A stretch of DNA of 64,000 nucleotides from Tundrisphaera lichenicola (GCF_051175385.1 NZ_CP195106.1:6324001-6388000), one strand, 5' to 3'. Counted from the stretch's first letter, positions 31,201 through 40,429 are shown. Translations and numbers: made by a program. The notes: generated from the letters alone by a model not told the origin.

Positions 31201-33696
31201 ATGAGCCGGAAGCTCCGGGTACTGGCCCTGGCGGTCGGGTTGGGATTCGCGATCGGCGGGGCGTCGGCCCTCGCGGGCGATGCGGACCCCTCGTCGACGG
31301 AATTCTTCGAACTCAAGGTCCGCCCGCTCCTGGCCGACTCGTGCGTGAAGTGTCACGGCGAGAAGAAGCAGAGCGGCGGACTCCGGCTCGACTCGCGCGA
31401 GGCCCTGCTGAAGGGGGGCGAGGGCGGCCCGATCATCGATCCGGCCCACCCGGAGGAGAGCCCGCTGATCCGGGCGATCCGGCACTCGGACGAAGACCTG
31501 AAGATGCCGCCCAACAAGCCCTTGCCCCGAGCCGCCCAGGACGACCTGGCCGCCTGGGTCGGGGCGGGCGTCCCCTGGCCCGTGGCCGACTCGACCCGAC
31601 CGATCGAGGGCCAGGCCCACTGGGCGTTCGAGCCGCTCCGGCCGATCGTCCCGCCGGTCGACCCCAGGGGCTGGGCCCAGGGGCCGATCGACCGACTGAT
31701 CGCCGCCAGCCACAAGCCCCAGGGGCTCCACCCCGTCGAGCGGGCCGACCGCCGGACCTTGATCCGCCGGGCCACCTTCGACCTGATCGGTCTGCCCCCC
31801 GACCCGGCCCGGGTCGAGTCGTTCGCGAATGACGATCGCCCCGACGCCTTCGCCAGGCTGGTCGACGAACTGCTGGCCTCGCCCCGATATGGGGAGCGGT
31901 GGGGACGGTACTGGCTGGACCTCGCCCGCTACGCCGACACCGCCGGGGACAACTCCGACTACCCGATCCCCCAGGCGTACCTCTACCGCGATTACGTCAT
32001 CGACGCCTTCAACGACGATGTCCCGTACGATCGGTTCCTCCACGAGCAACTCGCGGGTGACATCCTGGCGTCGGAAGGCCCTCGGGACGATTACGCGCGA
32101 CGGGTGATCGCCACCGGCTTCATCGCCCAGGCGAAGCGATTCGGCACGACCAAGCTCGAAGACCCGCACCAGATCATCGAGGACACCCTGAACACGACCG
32201 GGCAGGTCGTGCTCGGCCTGACGCTCCGCTGTGCCCGCTGCCACGACCACAAGTACGACCCGATTTCCGCCCGCGATTACTACGCCCTCTACGGATTCTT
32301 CGCCGGCACGAAGTACCCCTTCCCCGGAGCGGAGGAAGTGCGTCGGCCCAGCGAATTCGCCCCCCTGGTCCCGCCCGATCAGCTCGAGCAGTTCGAGACG
32401 CGACACGTCGAGATGCTCGATCGGCTCAAGGCCGATCTCGGAGAACTCGAGGGGAGAGGAGAGGCGGCCAGCCAGGTCCGGGACCTCGGCCTGAAGGTCG
32501 CCCTGGACGACTTCCTCGCGAGCCTCGACCATCCGCCCGACCGATCGAAGGAGGCCGAGGCCTCGAAGGTGGAACTGGCCAAGGCCCATCGAAGGCTCGA
32601 CGGCCAGGTCAAGAGGCTCCGCGAGAAGATCAAGCAGGTCGAGCTGGCCGGACCGATGGGGCTGGCCCCTTCGGCCTACGCCGTCCGGGACGGCGATCCG
32701 ACCGACGTGAAACTCCAGATCGGCGGCGATCCCCACCGGCTCGGCGACCTGATCCCGCGCGGGGTCCCCAAGGTCATCGAGCCCGCCGGGACGATCGAAC
32801 TGCCCTCGGCCGGGAGCGGGCGACTGGCCCTGGCCCGTTGGCTCACGGAGGGCTCCCCTCGACAACTGGTCGCGCGGGTGATGGTGAATCGGATCTGGCA
32901 GCACCACTTCGGCAAGCCGATCGTACCCACCCCCTCCGACTTCGGGCTCCGGGGAACCCCTCCCACCCATCCCGAGCTGCTCGACTGGCTGGCCCGGGAC
33001 TTCATCGAATCGGGCTGGTCGATCAAGGCGATGCACCGGCGGATCATGCTCTCGGAGACCTATCAGCTCGCCTCCGGCCACGACTCGGAGAACTCGGCGA
33101 TCGACACCGGCAACGCCTGGTACTGGAAATTCGATCGACGACCGCTCGACGCCGAGGCCCTGCGGGATAGCCTCCTGGCGGTCGGCGGGAACCTCGACCT
33201 CGGACGACCCGGGCCGCACCCGTTCCCGGAGCCGGAGACCTGGGGCTTCACCGCCCATCATCAGTTCAAGGCGCTCTATCCGTCCGAGCATCGGAGCGTC
33301 TACCTGATGGTCCAGAGGCTCCACCCCCACCCCTACCTCTCGCTGTTCAACGGGCCGGACACGAGCGTGACGACCGCCTCGCGCGACACCTCGACCGTCG
33401 CACTCCAGGCGCTCTATCTCCTGAACAATCCGTTCGTCCACGACCAGTCGCGCCGATTCGCCGGGGCCTTGATCGCGGACGAGCGAGATCCCTCGGCGAG
33501 ACTCCGACGGGCGTACCTCCGGGCCTTCGGCCGGGAGCCGACCGACGACGAGCGGTCGAGGGCGTTCGGATTCCTGGATTCGTACCGGCGGAGCCTGGTG
33601 TCCGAAGGGGTGCCCGAGGATCGACGAACGGTCGAGGCCTGGTCGGGGCTGGCCCGGGCGCTGCTGGCCTCGAACGAATTCCTCCACGTGGATTGA
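31201..33696 (+). CDS. PSCyt1-DUF1549-DUF1553 planctomycete cytochrome-type protein
   Basis: 831 residues from the ATG at 31201. A signal peptide (LALAVGLGFAIGGASALA) precedes the planctomycete cytochrome C domain with a haem-type CVKCHG (C48, C51, H52) and MPPNKPLP. DUF1549/PSCyt2 (about 170-375) contains RRATFDLIGLPP, RYGERWGRYWLDLARYADT and CARCHDHKYDPI (about 344). A helical linker follows (about 400-480), then DUF1553/PSD1 (about 540-831) with RVMVNRIWQHHFG and LLNNPFVHDQS. These proteins are typically paired with a DUF1501 protein, as here with a 25-nt gap. They probably act in the periplasm, but no function is proven. Confidence 0.93.
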   Translation: MSRKLRVLALAVGLGFAIGGASALAGDADPSSTEFFELKVRPLLADSCVKCHGEKKQSGGLRLDSREALLKGGEGGPIIDPAHPEESPLIRAIRHSDEDLKMPPNKPLPRAAQDDLAAWVGAGVPWPVADSTRPIEGQAHWAFEPLRPIVPPVDPRGWAQGPIDRLIAASHKPQGLHPVERADRRTLIRRATFDLIGLPPDPARVESFANDDRPDAFARLVDELLASPRYGERWGRYWLDLARYADTAGDNSDYPIPQAYLYRDYVIDAFNDDVPYDRFLHEQLAGDILASEGPRDDYARRVIATGFIAQAKRFGTTKLEDPHQIIEDTLNTTGQVVLGLTLRCARCHDHKYDPISARDYYALYGFFAGTKYPFPGAEEVRRPSEFAPLVPPDQLEQFETRHVEMLDRLKADLGELEGRGEAASQVRDLGLKVALDDFLASLDHPPDRSKEAEASKVELAKAHRRLDGQVKRLREKIKQVELAGPMGLAPSAYAVRDGDPTDVKLQIGGDPHRLGDLIPRGVPKVIEPAGTIELPSAGSGRLALARWLTEGSPRQLVARVMVNRIWQHHFGKPIVPTPSDFGLRGTPPTHPELLDWLARDFIESGWSIKAMHRRIMLSETYQLASGHDSENSAIDTGNAWYWKFDRRPLDAEALRDSLLAVGGNLDLGRPGPHPFPEPETWGFTAHHQFKALYPSEHRSVYLMVQRLHPHPYLSLFNGPDTSVTTASRDTSTVALQALYLLNNPFVHDQSRRFAGALIADERDPSARLRRAYLRAFGREPTDDERSRAFGFLDSYRRSLVSEGVPEDRRTVEAWSGLARALLASNEFLHVD

Positions 33697-33721
33697 CGAA
33701 GGTTGGGAGAGGGACCGGATT

Positions 33722-35089
33722 ATGGCCGATCGACCGATGAACCGGCGTTCGCTCCTCCGACAGGCCTCGGGCTTCGCCGCGGCCGGGGGCCTGGGGCTCT
33801 ATCGGAACCTCTCGATCGCCGCCGCCTCGAACGCGGGACACCCGCTCGCCCCCCAGCCGGGCCACTTCCAGGCGAAGGCCAAGAACCTCATCGTCTTCTT
33901 CATGACCGGGGGGATCTCCCACCTCGACACCTTCGACTACAAGCCGAAGCTCCAGAAGGACCACGACAAGTCGGTCGGCAAGCAGAAGGTCCTGGCCTCG
34001 CCCTACAAGTTCCGCCCACGGGGCGAGTCGGGCAAGATGGTCAGCGAGCTGTTCGAACACGTCGGCGGGGTCGTCGACGACCTCTGCTTCCTCCACACCG
34101 TCCACGGCGACTCGGCCGGGCACTCGGCCGCCACCCTGGGCATGCACACCGGCTCGGTCACGATCCCGCTGCCGAGCCTCGGCTCGTGGGTCAGCTATGG
34201 CCTCGGCACCCTCAATACCAACCTACCCTCTTATGTCGTGCTCGCGGCCAAGGAGCCGTATAACGGCTTCCAGGCCTGGGATTCGAACTTCCTCCCCGCC
34301 TACCACAAGGGGGTGAGGGTGATCCCCGGACGCGACCCGCTGCCCGACGTGAAGAGCCCGGTGGAGTCGGTCTCCCGGCGCGAGCTGGAAGGCCTGATGC
34401 TCCGAGACCTGAACGCTGCCCACCTCTCGGCCCGCGACGGCGACGAGGTCCTGGCGTCCCGGATGGCCACGTTCGAGACCGCCTACGGGCTGATGCGCGA
34501 GGCGCCCGAGGCCTTCGACATCGCCCGGGAAACGCGCCCGACCCTCGAACTCTACGGGGCCGATGCCAACGAACCCGGCTCCTTCGCCGCCCAGTGCCTG
34601 GTCGCCCGTCGGCTGGTCGAGCGCGGGGTCCGCGTGGTCGAGCTGTTCGACGTCGGCTCGAACTCGAACTGGGACAGCCACAACGATATCGGCGACCACG
34701 TCGCGCTCTCGAAGAACGTCGACCGCCCGATCGCCGCCCTCATCACCGACCTGAAGCAGCGGGGGATGCTGGACGAGACGCTGATCGTCGCCTGCTCCGA
34801 ATTCGGCCGGACCCCCTGGCAGGACCTGACCCCGGTCGGCCGGGGCCACCACAGCAAGTGCTTCACCTGCTTCTTCGCCGGAGGCGGCACCAGGCGAGCC
34901 CACAGCCACGGGATCTCCGACGAATACGGCGACGGGCCCGCCGAGGACCCCGTCCACGTCCACGACTTCCACGCCACCATCCTCCGCCTGATGGGCCTGG
35001 ATCACACCCGGCTGACCTACCGCTATTCGGGGCGAGACTTCCGACTCACCGACGTCTACGGGAACGTGGTCGAATCCGTGATCGCCTGA
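33722..35089 (+). CDS. DUF1501 protein with Tat signal
   Basis: 455 residues. The N-terminus has a twin-arginine signal (NRRSLLRQASGFAAAGG). The DUF1501 pattern is clear: IVFFMTGGISHLDTFDYKP, SAGHSAATLGMHTGS, NSNWDSHNDI, DETLIVACSEFGRTPW and VHDFHATILRLMGLDH. The fold is related to the alkaline phosphatase/sulfatase superfamily, but the usual Ser/formylglycine nucleophile is not evident. It is exported folded, and it follows the DUF1553 protein, its standard partner. Confidence 0.92.
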   Translation: MADRPMNRRSLLRQASGFAAAGGLGLYRNLSIAAASNAGHPLAPQPGHFQAKAKNLIVFFMTGGISHLDTFDYKPKLQKDHDKSVGKQKVLASPYKFRPRGESGKMVSELFEHVGGVVDDLCFLHTVHGDSAGHSAATLGMHTGSVTIPLPSLGSWVSYGLGTLNTNLPSYVVLAAKEPYNGFQAWDSNFLPAYHKGVRVIPGRDPLPDVKSPVESVSRRELEGLMLRDLNAAHLSARDGDEVLASRMATFETAYGLMREAPEAFDIARETRPTLELYGADANEPGSFAAQCLVARRLVERGVRVVELFDVGSNSNWDSHNDIGDHVALSKNVDRPIAALITDLKQRGMLDETLIVACSEFGRTPWQDLTPVGRGHHSKCFTCFFAGGGTRRAHSHGISDEYGDGPAEDPVHVHDFHATILRLMGLDHTRLTYRYSGRDFRLTDVYGNVVESVIA

Positions 35090-35159
35090 AATCCTGGCCG
35101 ATCACGACGGGCCGTCCTACAACGAGGGTCGGAACCCACCCGAACCCCCGGACGTCCCC

Positions 35160-36404
35160 ATGCCCGCCACCAACCACGCCGACTGGCCGCCAACCCGCGA
35201 GGAGGGACTCCGTCGGCTGGCCGACTTCCTCCCGCGAGCCGGGTGGGATTACGCGGAGCGGAGGAACTTCGACCTCGGCCCGGGCGATCGATCGAACGTC
35301 TCGACGTTGTCGCCCTACCTCCGGCACCGACTACTGACCGAGGACGAAGTCGTCTCGGCCACCCTGCTCAGCCAGGGTCTCAAGGCGTCCGAGAAATTCG
35401 TCGGCGAGACCTGCTGGCGGACCTACTGGAAGGGCTGGCTCGAACTCCGACCGTCGGTCTGGGATCGCTACCAGGCCGAGGTCCTCGGGCTCCTCGACAC
35501 GCTCGACCGCGATGCCGGGCTCCGCGACCGTTACGAATCCGCCTGTTCGGGACGGTCGGGGATCGGTTGCGTCGACCTCTGGGCTCGCGAACTGGTCGAG
35601 TCCGGCTACCTCCACAATCACGCCCGGATGTGGTTCGCCTCGATCTGGATCTTCACGCTGCGGCTCCCCTGGGCGCTCGGGGCCGATTTCTTCCTCCGCC
35701 ACCTGATCGACGGCGACCCGGCCTCGAACACCCTCTCGTGGCGATGGGTCGCCGGCCTCCAAACGAAGGGGAAGACCTACCTCGCGACCGCCTCGAATAT
35801 CGCCCGATTCACCGAGGGGCGGGTCGTGCCCCGTGAACCGCTCGCCAGTCGGGCCGAACCGATCGAGGGGGAGCCCCTCCCGGCCTGGGAGCCCTTGCCT
35901 CGAGCGAGGGAGATCGACGCGACCCGGCCCTTCGCCCTCGTCCTGACCGAGGACGACCTGGCCGTCGAGTCGATCGACCTGGTCGGGTCGGTCCCGGTCG
36001 CCGTCGCCGGAGTCCTGGCCACCGAGGATCGATCTCCGAGGGGGGTCAACCCGATCGTCCTCAGGTTCGCGGACGGTGCCATGAGCGACGCACTCGACCG
36101 GGCGTCGAGGCGGTTCGGCTGCCCTGCGATCCGGCTCGAAGGGGACCGGCCCGAAGAGTTGAACGACTGGTGCGACTCCGGAAAGGTCGACCAGCTCGTG
36201 ACTCCGTTCGCGCCCGTCGGCCCGGCTCGATCGCGACTCGACCGGCTGGAGTCGGTCCTGGTCCGATCGGGCCGGACCCTGATCCGGCCCCGTGGAGCCT
36301 GGGACGAGGCACTCTGGCCGCACGCGACGAGCGGATATTTCGGCTTCAAGAAGAAGCTGGACGTCTCGCTGGCTCGCCTCGGGATCACGGACCGGTCGAG
36401 CTAG
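35160..36404 (+). CDS. Photolyase/cryptochrome-like FAD-binding protein, apparently domain-swapped
   Basis: 414 residues. The N-terminal 220 residues carry the FAD-binding photolyase fold: NVSTLSPYLRHRLL, ETCWRTYWKGWLE, SGRSGIGCVDLWARELVESG, YLHNHARMWFASIW and DGDPASNTLSWRWVAGLQ, all in family order. The normal N-terminal alpha/beta antenna domain is absent in front; instead residues about 235-400 look like an alpha/beta domain (ALVLTEDDLAV, DALDRASRRFGCPAIRL, VDQLVTPFAPVGP, WPHATSGYFGFKKKL), similar to the photolyase N-terminal domain placed at the C-terminus. Repair activity or photoreception cannot be decided. The gene follows DUF1501 by 70 nt. Confidence 0.8.
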   Translation: MPATNHADWPPTREEGLRRLADFLPRAGWDYAERRNFDLGPGDRSNVSTLSPYLRHRLLTEDEVVSATLLSQGLKASEKFVGETCWRTYWKGWLELRPSVWDRYQAEVLGLLDTLDRDAGLRDRYESACSGRSGIGCVDLWARELVESGYLHNHARMWFASIWIFTLRLPWALGADFFLRHLIDGDPASNTLSWRWVAGLQTKGKTYLATASNIARFTEGRVVPREPLASRAEPIEGEPLPAWEPLPRAREIDATRPFALVLTEDDLAVESIDLVGSVPVAVAGVLATEDRSPRGVNPIVLRFADGAMSDALDRASRRFGCPAIRLEGDRPEELNDWCDSGKVDQLVTPFAPVGPARSRLDRLESVLVRSGRTLIRPRGAWDEALWPHATSGYFGFKKKLDVSLARLGITDRSS

Positions 36405-36411
36405 ATCGGTT

Positions 36412-37104
36412 TCACTCCGGGTCGGGATCGGGGAATTCCGGGCGCTTGCGACCCTCAAAACAAGGTTCCTCGCCCTTGAGGAGCCAGGCGGGCCTCACGC
36501 CGGTCTGGTCGATGAGGTCGAGGAGGACCTCGGCGGGGACGGTGACGCCGGTCTCGTAGTTGTACCAGGTCCGCGCCGGGAGGCCCAGGAGTCGGGCCAT
36601 CCGGGGGCCGCCGTGGTCGCCGAAGAGATCCCTGCGGAGATCGCGGAGCCGGTCGGCCAGCCTGGCCTTCCTCTCGAACCTGAACTTTCTCGGCTCTTCC
36701 GGCCCCTCCCGGAGTCGAGACAGGAGCCCTTCCTGGTTCCAGGAATCCCACCCCTCGACCATCTTGCCGTCCTGGAAATGTTGCCAGGTCATCCCGCGGA
36801 TCGAGATGGGCTGGTCGGTGGGATCCAGGCCCAGGCCGTCGCCGGTGTGGGTCCCGATCGCCCGCCAGCGGACCACCACGTCGTCGCCGTCGGAGACGAT
36901 GTCCTCGACCTCGACCTTGAGGTCGGGGAAGGCGGCCAGGAACTCCCCCTGGAGTTGCTTGAACGGCTCGATGCCGGGGACCTCGCCCGACTCCATGTGC
37001 CCGATGCATTCCGGGCTCAACAACTCGTCGATGGTCGCCATCGAACGCTGGTTCCAGGCTTCCTCGAACCACCTGCGGGCCAAGGCTCGATTCTGGGCGC
37101 TCAT
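36412..37104 (-). CDS. SnoaL-like (ester cyclase) domain fused to a C-terminal helix-turn-helix
   Basis: 230 residues. The first 130 residues are a SnoaL/NTF2-fold polyketide-cyclase-like domain (RWFEEAWNQRSMATIDELLSP, GIEPFKQLQGEFLAAFPD, IGTHTGDGLGL, QHFQDGKMVEGWDSWNQ). The last 80 residues look like an XRE-type HTH (RLADRLRDLRRDLFG, MARLLGLPARTWYNYETG, VLLDLIDQTGVRPAWLLKG). The fusion suggests a small-molecule-sensing DNA-binding protein or a cyclase with a regulatory tail. It faces the photolyase-like gene with 7 bp between stops. Confidence 0.82.
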   Translation of the reverse strand: MSAQNRALARRWFEEAWNQRSMATIDELLSPECIGHMESGEVPGIEPFKQLQGEFLAAFPDLKVEVEDIVSDGDDVVVRWRAIGTHTGDGLGLDPTDQPISIRGMTWQHFQDGKMVEGWDSWNQEGLLSRLREGPEEPRKFRFERKARLADRLRDLRRDLFGDHGGPRMARLLGLPARTWYNYETGVTVPAEVLLDLIDQTGVRPAWLLKGEEPCFEGRKRPEFPDPDPE

Positions 37105-37216
37105 GTTCGGCTCGCCTCCGGGGGGGTTGAGTCAAGAGACCGATGGCCGCCAGGATAACGGAGCCGGACAGCCGAGGGCAGGGGCTGCCGGTTTTGGCCT
37201 CGGTCGGTTCGTGGAG

Positions 37217-37275
37217 GAGCGAACGGGCTGGGGACGGGCACCTCGCGGACTCGCCAGTCCCCAGCCCGTTCGCTC
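37217..37275. repeat. 18-bp perfect inverted repeat
   Basis: Arms 37217-37234 (GAGCGAACGGGCTGGGGA) and 37258-37275 are exact reverse complements with a 23-bp spacer. It directly adjoins the larger inverted repeat at 37281-37364. It lies upstream of the SnoaL-HTH gene and of the Gfo/Idh gene and is not coding. Confidence 0.7.
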
Positions 37276-37280
37276 TTCTT

Positions 37281-37364
37281 GGGTGCCATGCTCTCGCGAA
37301 GCGTGAGCATGCGGGGTGATTTGAACGTCCTCTCCTGCTCACGCTTCGCGAGAGCATGGCACCC
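37281..37364. repeat. 29-bp perfect inverted repeat, REP-like
   Basis: Arms 37281-37309 and 37336-37364 are exact reverse complements with a 26-bp spacer; the arm core is CTCTCGCGAAGCGTGAGCA. A solo copy of the core occurs at 23496-23515. No transposase is present. In RNA it would form a very stable hairpin, so it could end or protect transcripts. Confidence 0.75.
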
Positions 37365-37488
37365 GGCCTGCCGCCATAAAATGCGCCGATGCCGACGAGG
37401 AGGCCCCGGGTTGTGCGGCCCGGGATCCCCCTGTAAAATGCCACCCAGGCTGAAGTTAAACAAGTTATCAAAATAGGGGATTACCCTG

Positions 37489-38820
37489 ATGGCCGATTCT
37501 CGCATTTCCCGACGCTCCGCACTGAGGCAGCTCGGAGTCGGCACCGCCGCCGCCTTCGCCGCCCCCTCGGTGTTCCGGCACCACGCTCACGCCGCGCCGA
37601 GCGAGACCGTCTATCATGCCAGCTTCGGCGCCTCGGGCATGGCCGCCGCCGACATCCAGAGCCTCTCGGCCAGCAAGCACTTCAAGCTGGTCGCCGTGGC
37701 GGATGTCGACCTCTCGCGGACCGAGGAGATCAAGAAGAAGTTCCCGGGCGTGAAGGTCTACCAGGACTGGCGGGAGTTGCTGGACAAGGAGAAGGGCCTG
37801 AACTCGGTCAACATCTCGACGCCCGACCACATGCACGCCCCGATCACGATGAGCGCCATGCAGCGGGGGCTGCACGTCTACACCCAGAAGCCGCTGACCC
37901 AGACGATCTACGAGGCCCGCCGCCTGACCGAGGTGGCCCGCGAGAAGAAGCTCGTCACCCAGATGGGGATCCAGATCCATTCTCACGTGGTCCATCGGAC
38001 CGTCGTCGAGACGATCCACTCCGGGGTGATCGGGAAGGTCAAGGAGGTCCATAGCTGGAGCGGCAAGGACTGGGGCGACAAGAACCCCCGGCCGACCCGG
38101 GTCGACCCGATCCCCGCCCCGCTGGACTGGAACGGCTGGCTGGGGGTCGCGGCCGAGCGTTCCTTCATCTCCGGCTATTACCACCCGGGCGAGTGGCGGA
38201 AGCGGCTCGACTTCGGCACCGGGACGTTCGGCGACATGGGTTGCCACATCCTTGACCCGGTCTATGCCTCGCTGGCCCTGACCGCCCCCAAGTCGGTCCG
38301 CTCCGACGGCGACAAGCCCAACGCCGATAGCTGGGGCCTCGACAATCAGGTCCGGTACATCTTCCCGGAGACGCCGCACACGACCGAGGAGCTGACCCTC
38401 CACTGGTACAACGGCTCGCTCCGCCCCTCGGCCGAGGTGAAGTCGCTCATCGGCAACCGCCCGATGGCCGGACAGGGTTCGATCTACATCGGGACCGAGG
38501 GGGTCCTGTATTCCCCGTACATCGACGCGCCGGTCCTCCTGCCCGACGAGAAGTTCAAGGAATACAAGTTCCCGGAACCGGGCGGCAATGACCACTACGT
38601 CCAGTTCGTGGAAGCCTGCCGGGGCAATGGCGAGACCTCCGCGCCGTTCGCCTACTCGGGCCCGCTGACGGAGATGGTCCTGCTGGGCTGCCTCTCCACC
38701 CGCTTCCCGCACACGACCCTGGAATGGGACGGGCCCGGCATGAAGGTGACCAACGTCGCCGGGGCCAACGCCTTCGTCCGCAAGCAGTACCGCGAGGGCT
38801 GGGCGGTCGAGGGGATCTGA
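37489..38820 (+). CDS. Gfo/Idh/MocA-family oxidoreductase with Tat signal
   Basis: 443 residues. A twin-arginine signal (RISRRSALRQLGVGTAAAF) is followed by a Rossmann domain, with AVADVDLSRTEEIKKKFPG and NSVNISTPDHMHAPI, and then the family EKP-like motif as QKPLTQT. The C-terminal part contains WGDKNPRPTR, DWNGWLGVA, GTGTFGDMGCHILDP and a final DHYVQFVEACRG, as in planctomycete-type exported dehydrogenases. It probably acts on a sugar or inositol derivative in the periplasm with a bound NAD(P). An AGGGGA lies 8 nt before the ATG. It is monocistronic. Confidence 0.92.
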   Translation: MADSRISRRSALRQLGVGTAAAFAAPSVFRHHAHAAPSETVYHASFGASGMAAADIQSLSASKHFKLVAVADVDLSRTEEIKKKFPGVKVYQDWRELLDKEKGLNSVNISTPDHMHAPITMSAMQRGLHVYTQKPLTQTIYEARRLTEVAREKKLVTQMGIQIHSHVVHRTVVETIHSGVIGKVKEVHSWSGKDWGDKNPRPTRVDPIPAPLDWNGWLGVAAERSFISGYYHPGEWRKRLDFGTGTFGDMGCHILDPVYASLALTAPKSVRSDGDKPNADSWGLDNQVRYIFPETPHTTEELTLHWYNGSLRPSAEVKSLIGNRPMAGQGSIYIGTEGVLYSPYIDAPVLLPDEKFKEYKFPEPGGNDHYVQFVEACRGNGETSAPFAYSGPLTEMVLLGCLSTRFPHTTLEWDGPGMKVTNVAGANAFVRKQYREGWAVEGI

Positions 38821-38872
38821 GTCTTCCGGTTCGGATATCCATCCCGGCCTGCGAGCGAACGGCGGTTCGCTC

Positions 38873-39223
38873 TCAGGCCGGTTCGATTGACGGTGCCTTT
38901 GGTTGGTGGCCAGCCCGGTCGTCCGCGGGTGCGAATCTCAGGATGCTCGCCAGCAGTCCCGGGAACCGGCCCTCGACGCCGGGCCGCAGCGACACGAAGC
39001 AGCGAGTGCCTTCCTTGCGATGGTCGATCAGCCCGGCCAGCCGCAGTGCCTTGAGGTGGTGGCTCAGGGTCGAGGGGCAGACGTCCACGTCGAAGTCGCC
39101 CCAACCGTGCTCGGCGCCGTCGGCGAGGCGTCCCATGATCGTCAGCCTCATCGGATCGCTGAGGGCCCCGAGCACGCCGCAGAGCGTCATCTCCTCGATT
39201 CTCGGATGCGACAGTTGCCTCAT
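38873..39223 (-). CDS. ArsR-type winged-helix regulator
   Basis: 116 residues. The winged helix is clear: GVLGALSDPMRLTIMGRLADG, CPSTLSHHLKALRLAGLIDHRKEGTR in pieces. A Cys at 49 (VDVCPSTLSHH) precedes the recognition helix. It is divergent from the old yellow enzyme gene, and a palindrome lies 18 bp upstream. It probably represses itself and nemA-type genes and responds to an electrophile or quinone, though the sensing residue is not clear. Confidence 0.88.
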   Translation of the reverse strand: MRQLSHPRIEEMTLCGVLGALSDPMRLTIMGRLADGAEHGWGDFDVDVCPSTLSHHLKALRLAGLIDHRKEGTRCFVSLRPGVEGRFPGLLASILRFAPADDRAGHQPKAPSIEPA

Positions 39224-39240
39224 CGGGGCGATTCCCTAGA

Positions 39241-39262
39241 ATGTTCGGCGTTCGACGAACAT
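39241..39262. promoter_or_regulatory. Palindromic operator in the ArsR/OYE divergent promoter
   Basis: ATGTTCG (39241-39247) and CGAACAT (39256-39262) are perfect inverted arms around an 8-bp centre. The site is 18 bp upstream of the ArsR start and about 94 bp upstream of the OYE start. The size and position suit an ArsR-family operator. Confidence 0.65.
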
Positions 39263-39355
39263 CGAACGAACTGGCCTCGAGCAGACAGGCTATTCTAGCG
39301 TCCCGGTCGGAGAAGGCCATCACGACCGGGGGACGATCCTTGGAGGAGCGACGCG

Positions 39356-40429
39356 ATGCCCGGACTATTCGACCCCATCCGCATCGGCGAGATCAACCTG
39401 CCCAATCGCATCGTCATGGCCCCGCTGACGAGGTGCCGGGCCGTCGGCGGGGGCCGCGTGCCGAACGCGTTGATGGCCGAGTATTACCGGCAGCGGGCGA
39501 CGGCCGGGATGATCCTGACCGAGGCGACATCGGTCGATCCGATGGGGGTCGGATACCCCGACACCCCGGGCATCTGGTCCGAGGAGCAGGTCGAGGGCTG
39601 GAAGGGGATCACATCGGCCGTCCACGACGCTGGCGGCCGGATCCTGCTCCAGCTCTGGCACGTCGGGCGTATCTCGCATCCGACCTACCTCGACGGCAAA
39701 CTGCCCGTCGCGCCGAGCGCGGTGCAGCCGGCGGGGCACGTGAGCCTGATCCGGCCGCTCACGCCCTTCCCGACGCCGAGGGCGCTCGGGCGTGAGGAAC
39801 TCCCCGGGGTGATCGCCGCTTATCGCAAGGGCGCCGAGAACGCCGAGAAGGCTGGGTTCGATGGCGTCGAGATCCACGGGGCCAACGGCTACCTGCTGGA
39901 CCAGTTCCTCCAGGACGGCTCGAATCGCCGCGAGGACGACTACGGCGGCCCGATCGAGAACCGCGCCAGGCTGATGCTCGAGGTAGTAGACGCCGTCACG
40001 TCGGTCTGGGGTCGCGGCCGAGTCGGCATGCACCTGGCCCCCCGGGCCGATGCCCACGGCATGGGCGACTCCGACCTCGTGGCCACCTTCGAGTACGCCG
40101 CCCGGGAGCTGGGCGCCAGGGGCATCGCCTTCCTCTGCACGCGGGCCAAGCAGCTCGAAGACGGCCTCGGGGCGAGGCTCAAGGCGGCCTTCGGCGGGGC
40201 CTACATCGCCAACGAGAAGTTGACCAAGGAGACGGCCGAACGGCTGATCGGGGCGGGCGAGGCCGACGCCGTGGCCTTCGGCATCCCATTCATCGCCAAC
40301 CCGGACCTCCCGCGCCGGTTCGCCTCGGATGCCCCCCTGAACGAGCCCAACCCCTCCACGTTCTACGCTCCCGGGCCCGAAGGTTACACCGACTATCCCG
40401 CCCTGGAAGACCTCGCCGGTGCCGCCTGA
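39356..40429 (+). CDS. nemA: Old yellow enzyme family alkene reductase
   Basis: 357 residues, the usual size of NemA/OYE. Diagnostic segments are LFDPIRIGEINLPNRIVMAPLTRCRA, LMAEYYRQRA, LQLWHVGRISHP, GFDGVEIHGANGYLLDQFLQDGSN in pieces and ENRARLMLEVVDAV. FMN-binding and the His-Gly-Ala-Asn pair that positions substrate are present. The family reduces activated C=C bonds, nitro compounds and quinones with NAD(P)H. The expected substrate-contact region reads HLAPRADAHGM. It is under the likely control of the divergent ArsR regulator and is coupled to the next gene (TGATG). Confidence 0.93.
   Translation: MPGLFDPIRIGEINLPNRIVMAPLTRCRAVGGGRVPNALMAEYYRQRATAGMILTEATSVDPMGVGYPDTPGIWSEEQVEGWKGITSAVHDAGGRILLQLWHVGRISHPTYLDGKLPVAPSAVQPAGHVSLIRPLTPFPTPRALGREELPGVIAAYRKGAENAEKAGFDGVEIHGANGYLLDQFLQDGSNRREDDYGGPIENRARLMLEVVDAVTSVWGRGRVGMHLAPRADAHGMGDSDLVATFEYAARELGARGIAFLCTRAKQLEDGLGARLKAAFGGAYIANEKLTKETAERLIGAGEADAVAFGIPFIANPDLPRRFASDAPLNEPNPSTFYAPGPEGYTDYPALEDLAGAA

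Noticed and set aside
28507..33687. 1726-codon minus-strand open frame, the longest in the window
   Set aside because: It lies opposite four well-supported genes (DUF5009, esterase, PSCyt1/DUF1549/DUF1553). High GC at third positions keeps the opposite strand open; the translation has no family features.
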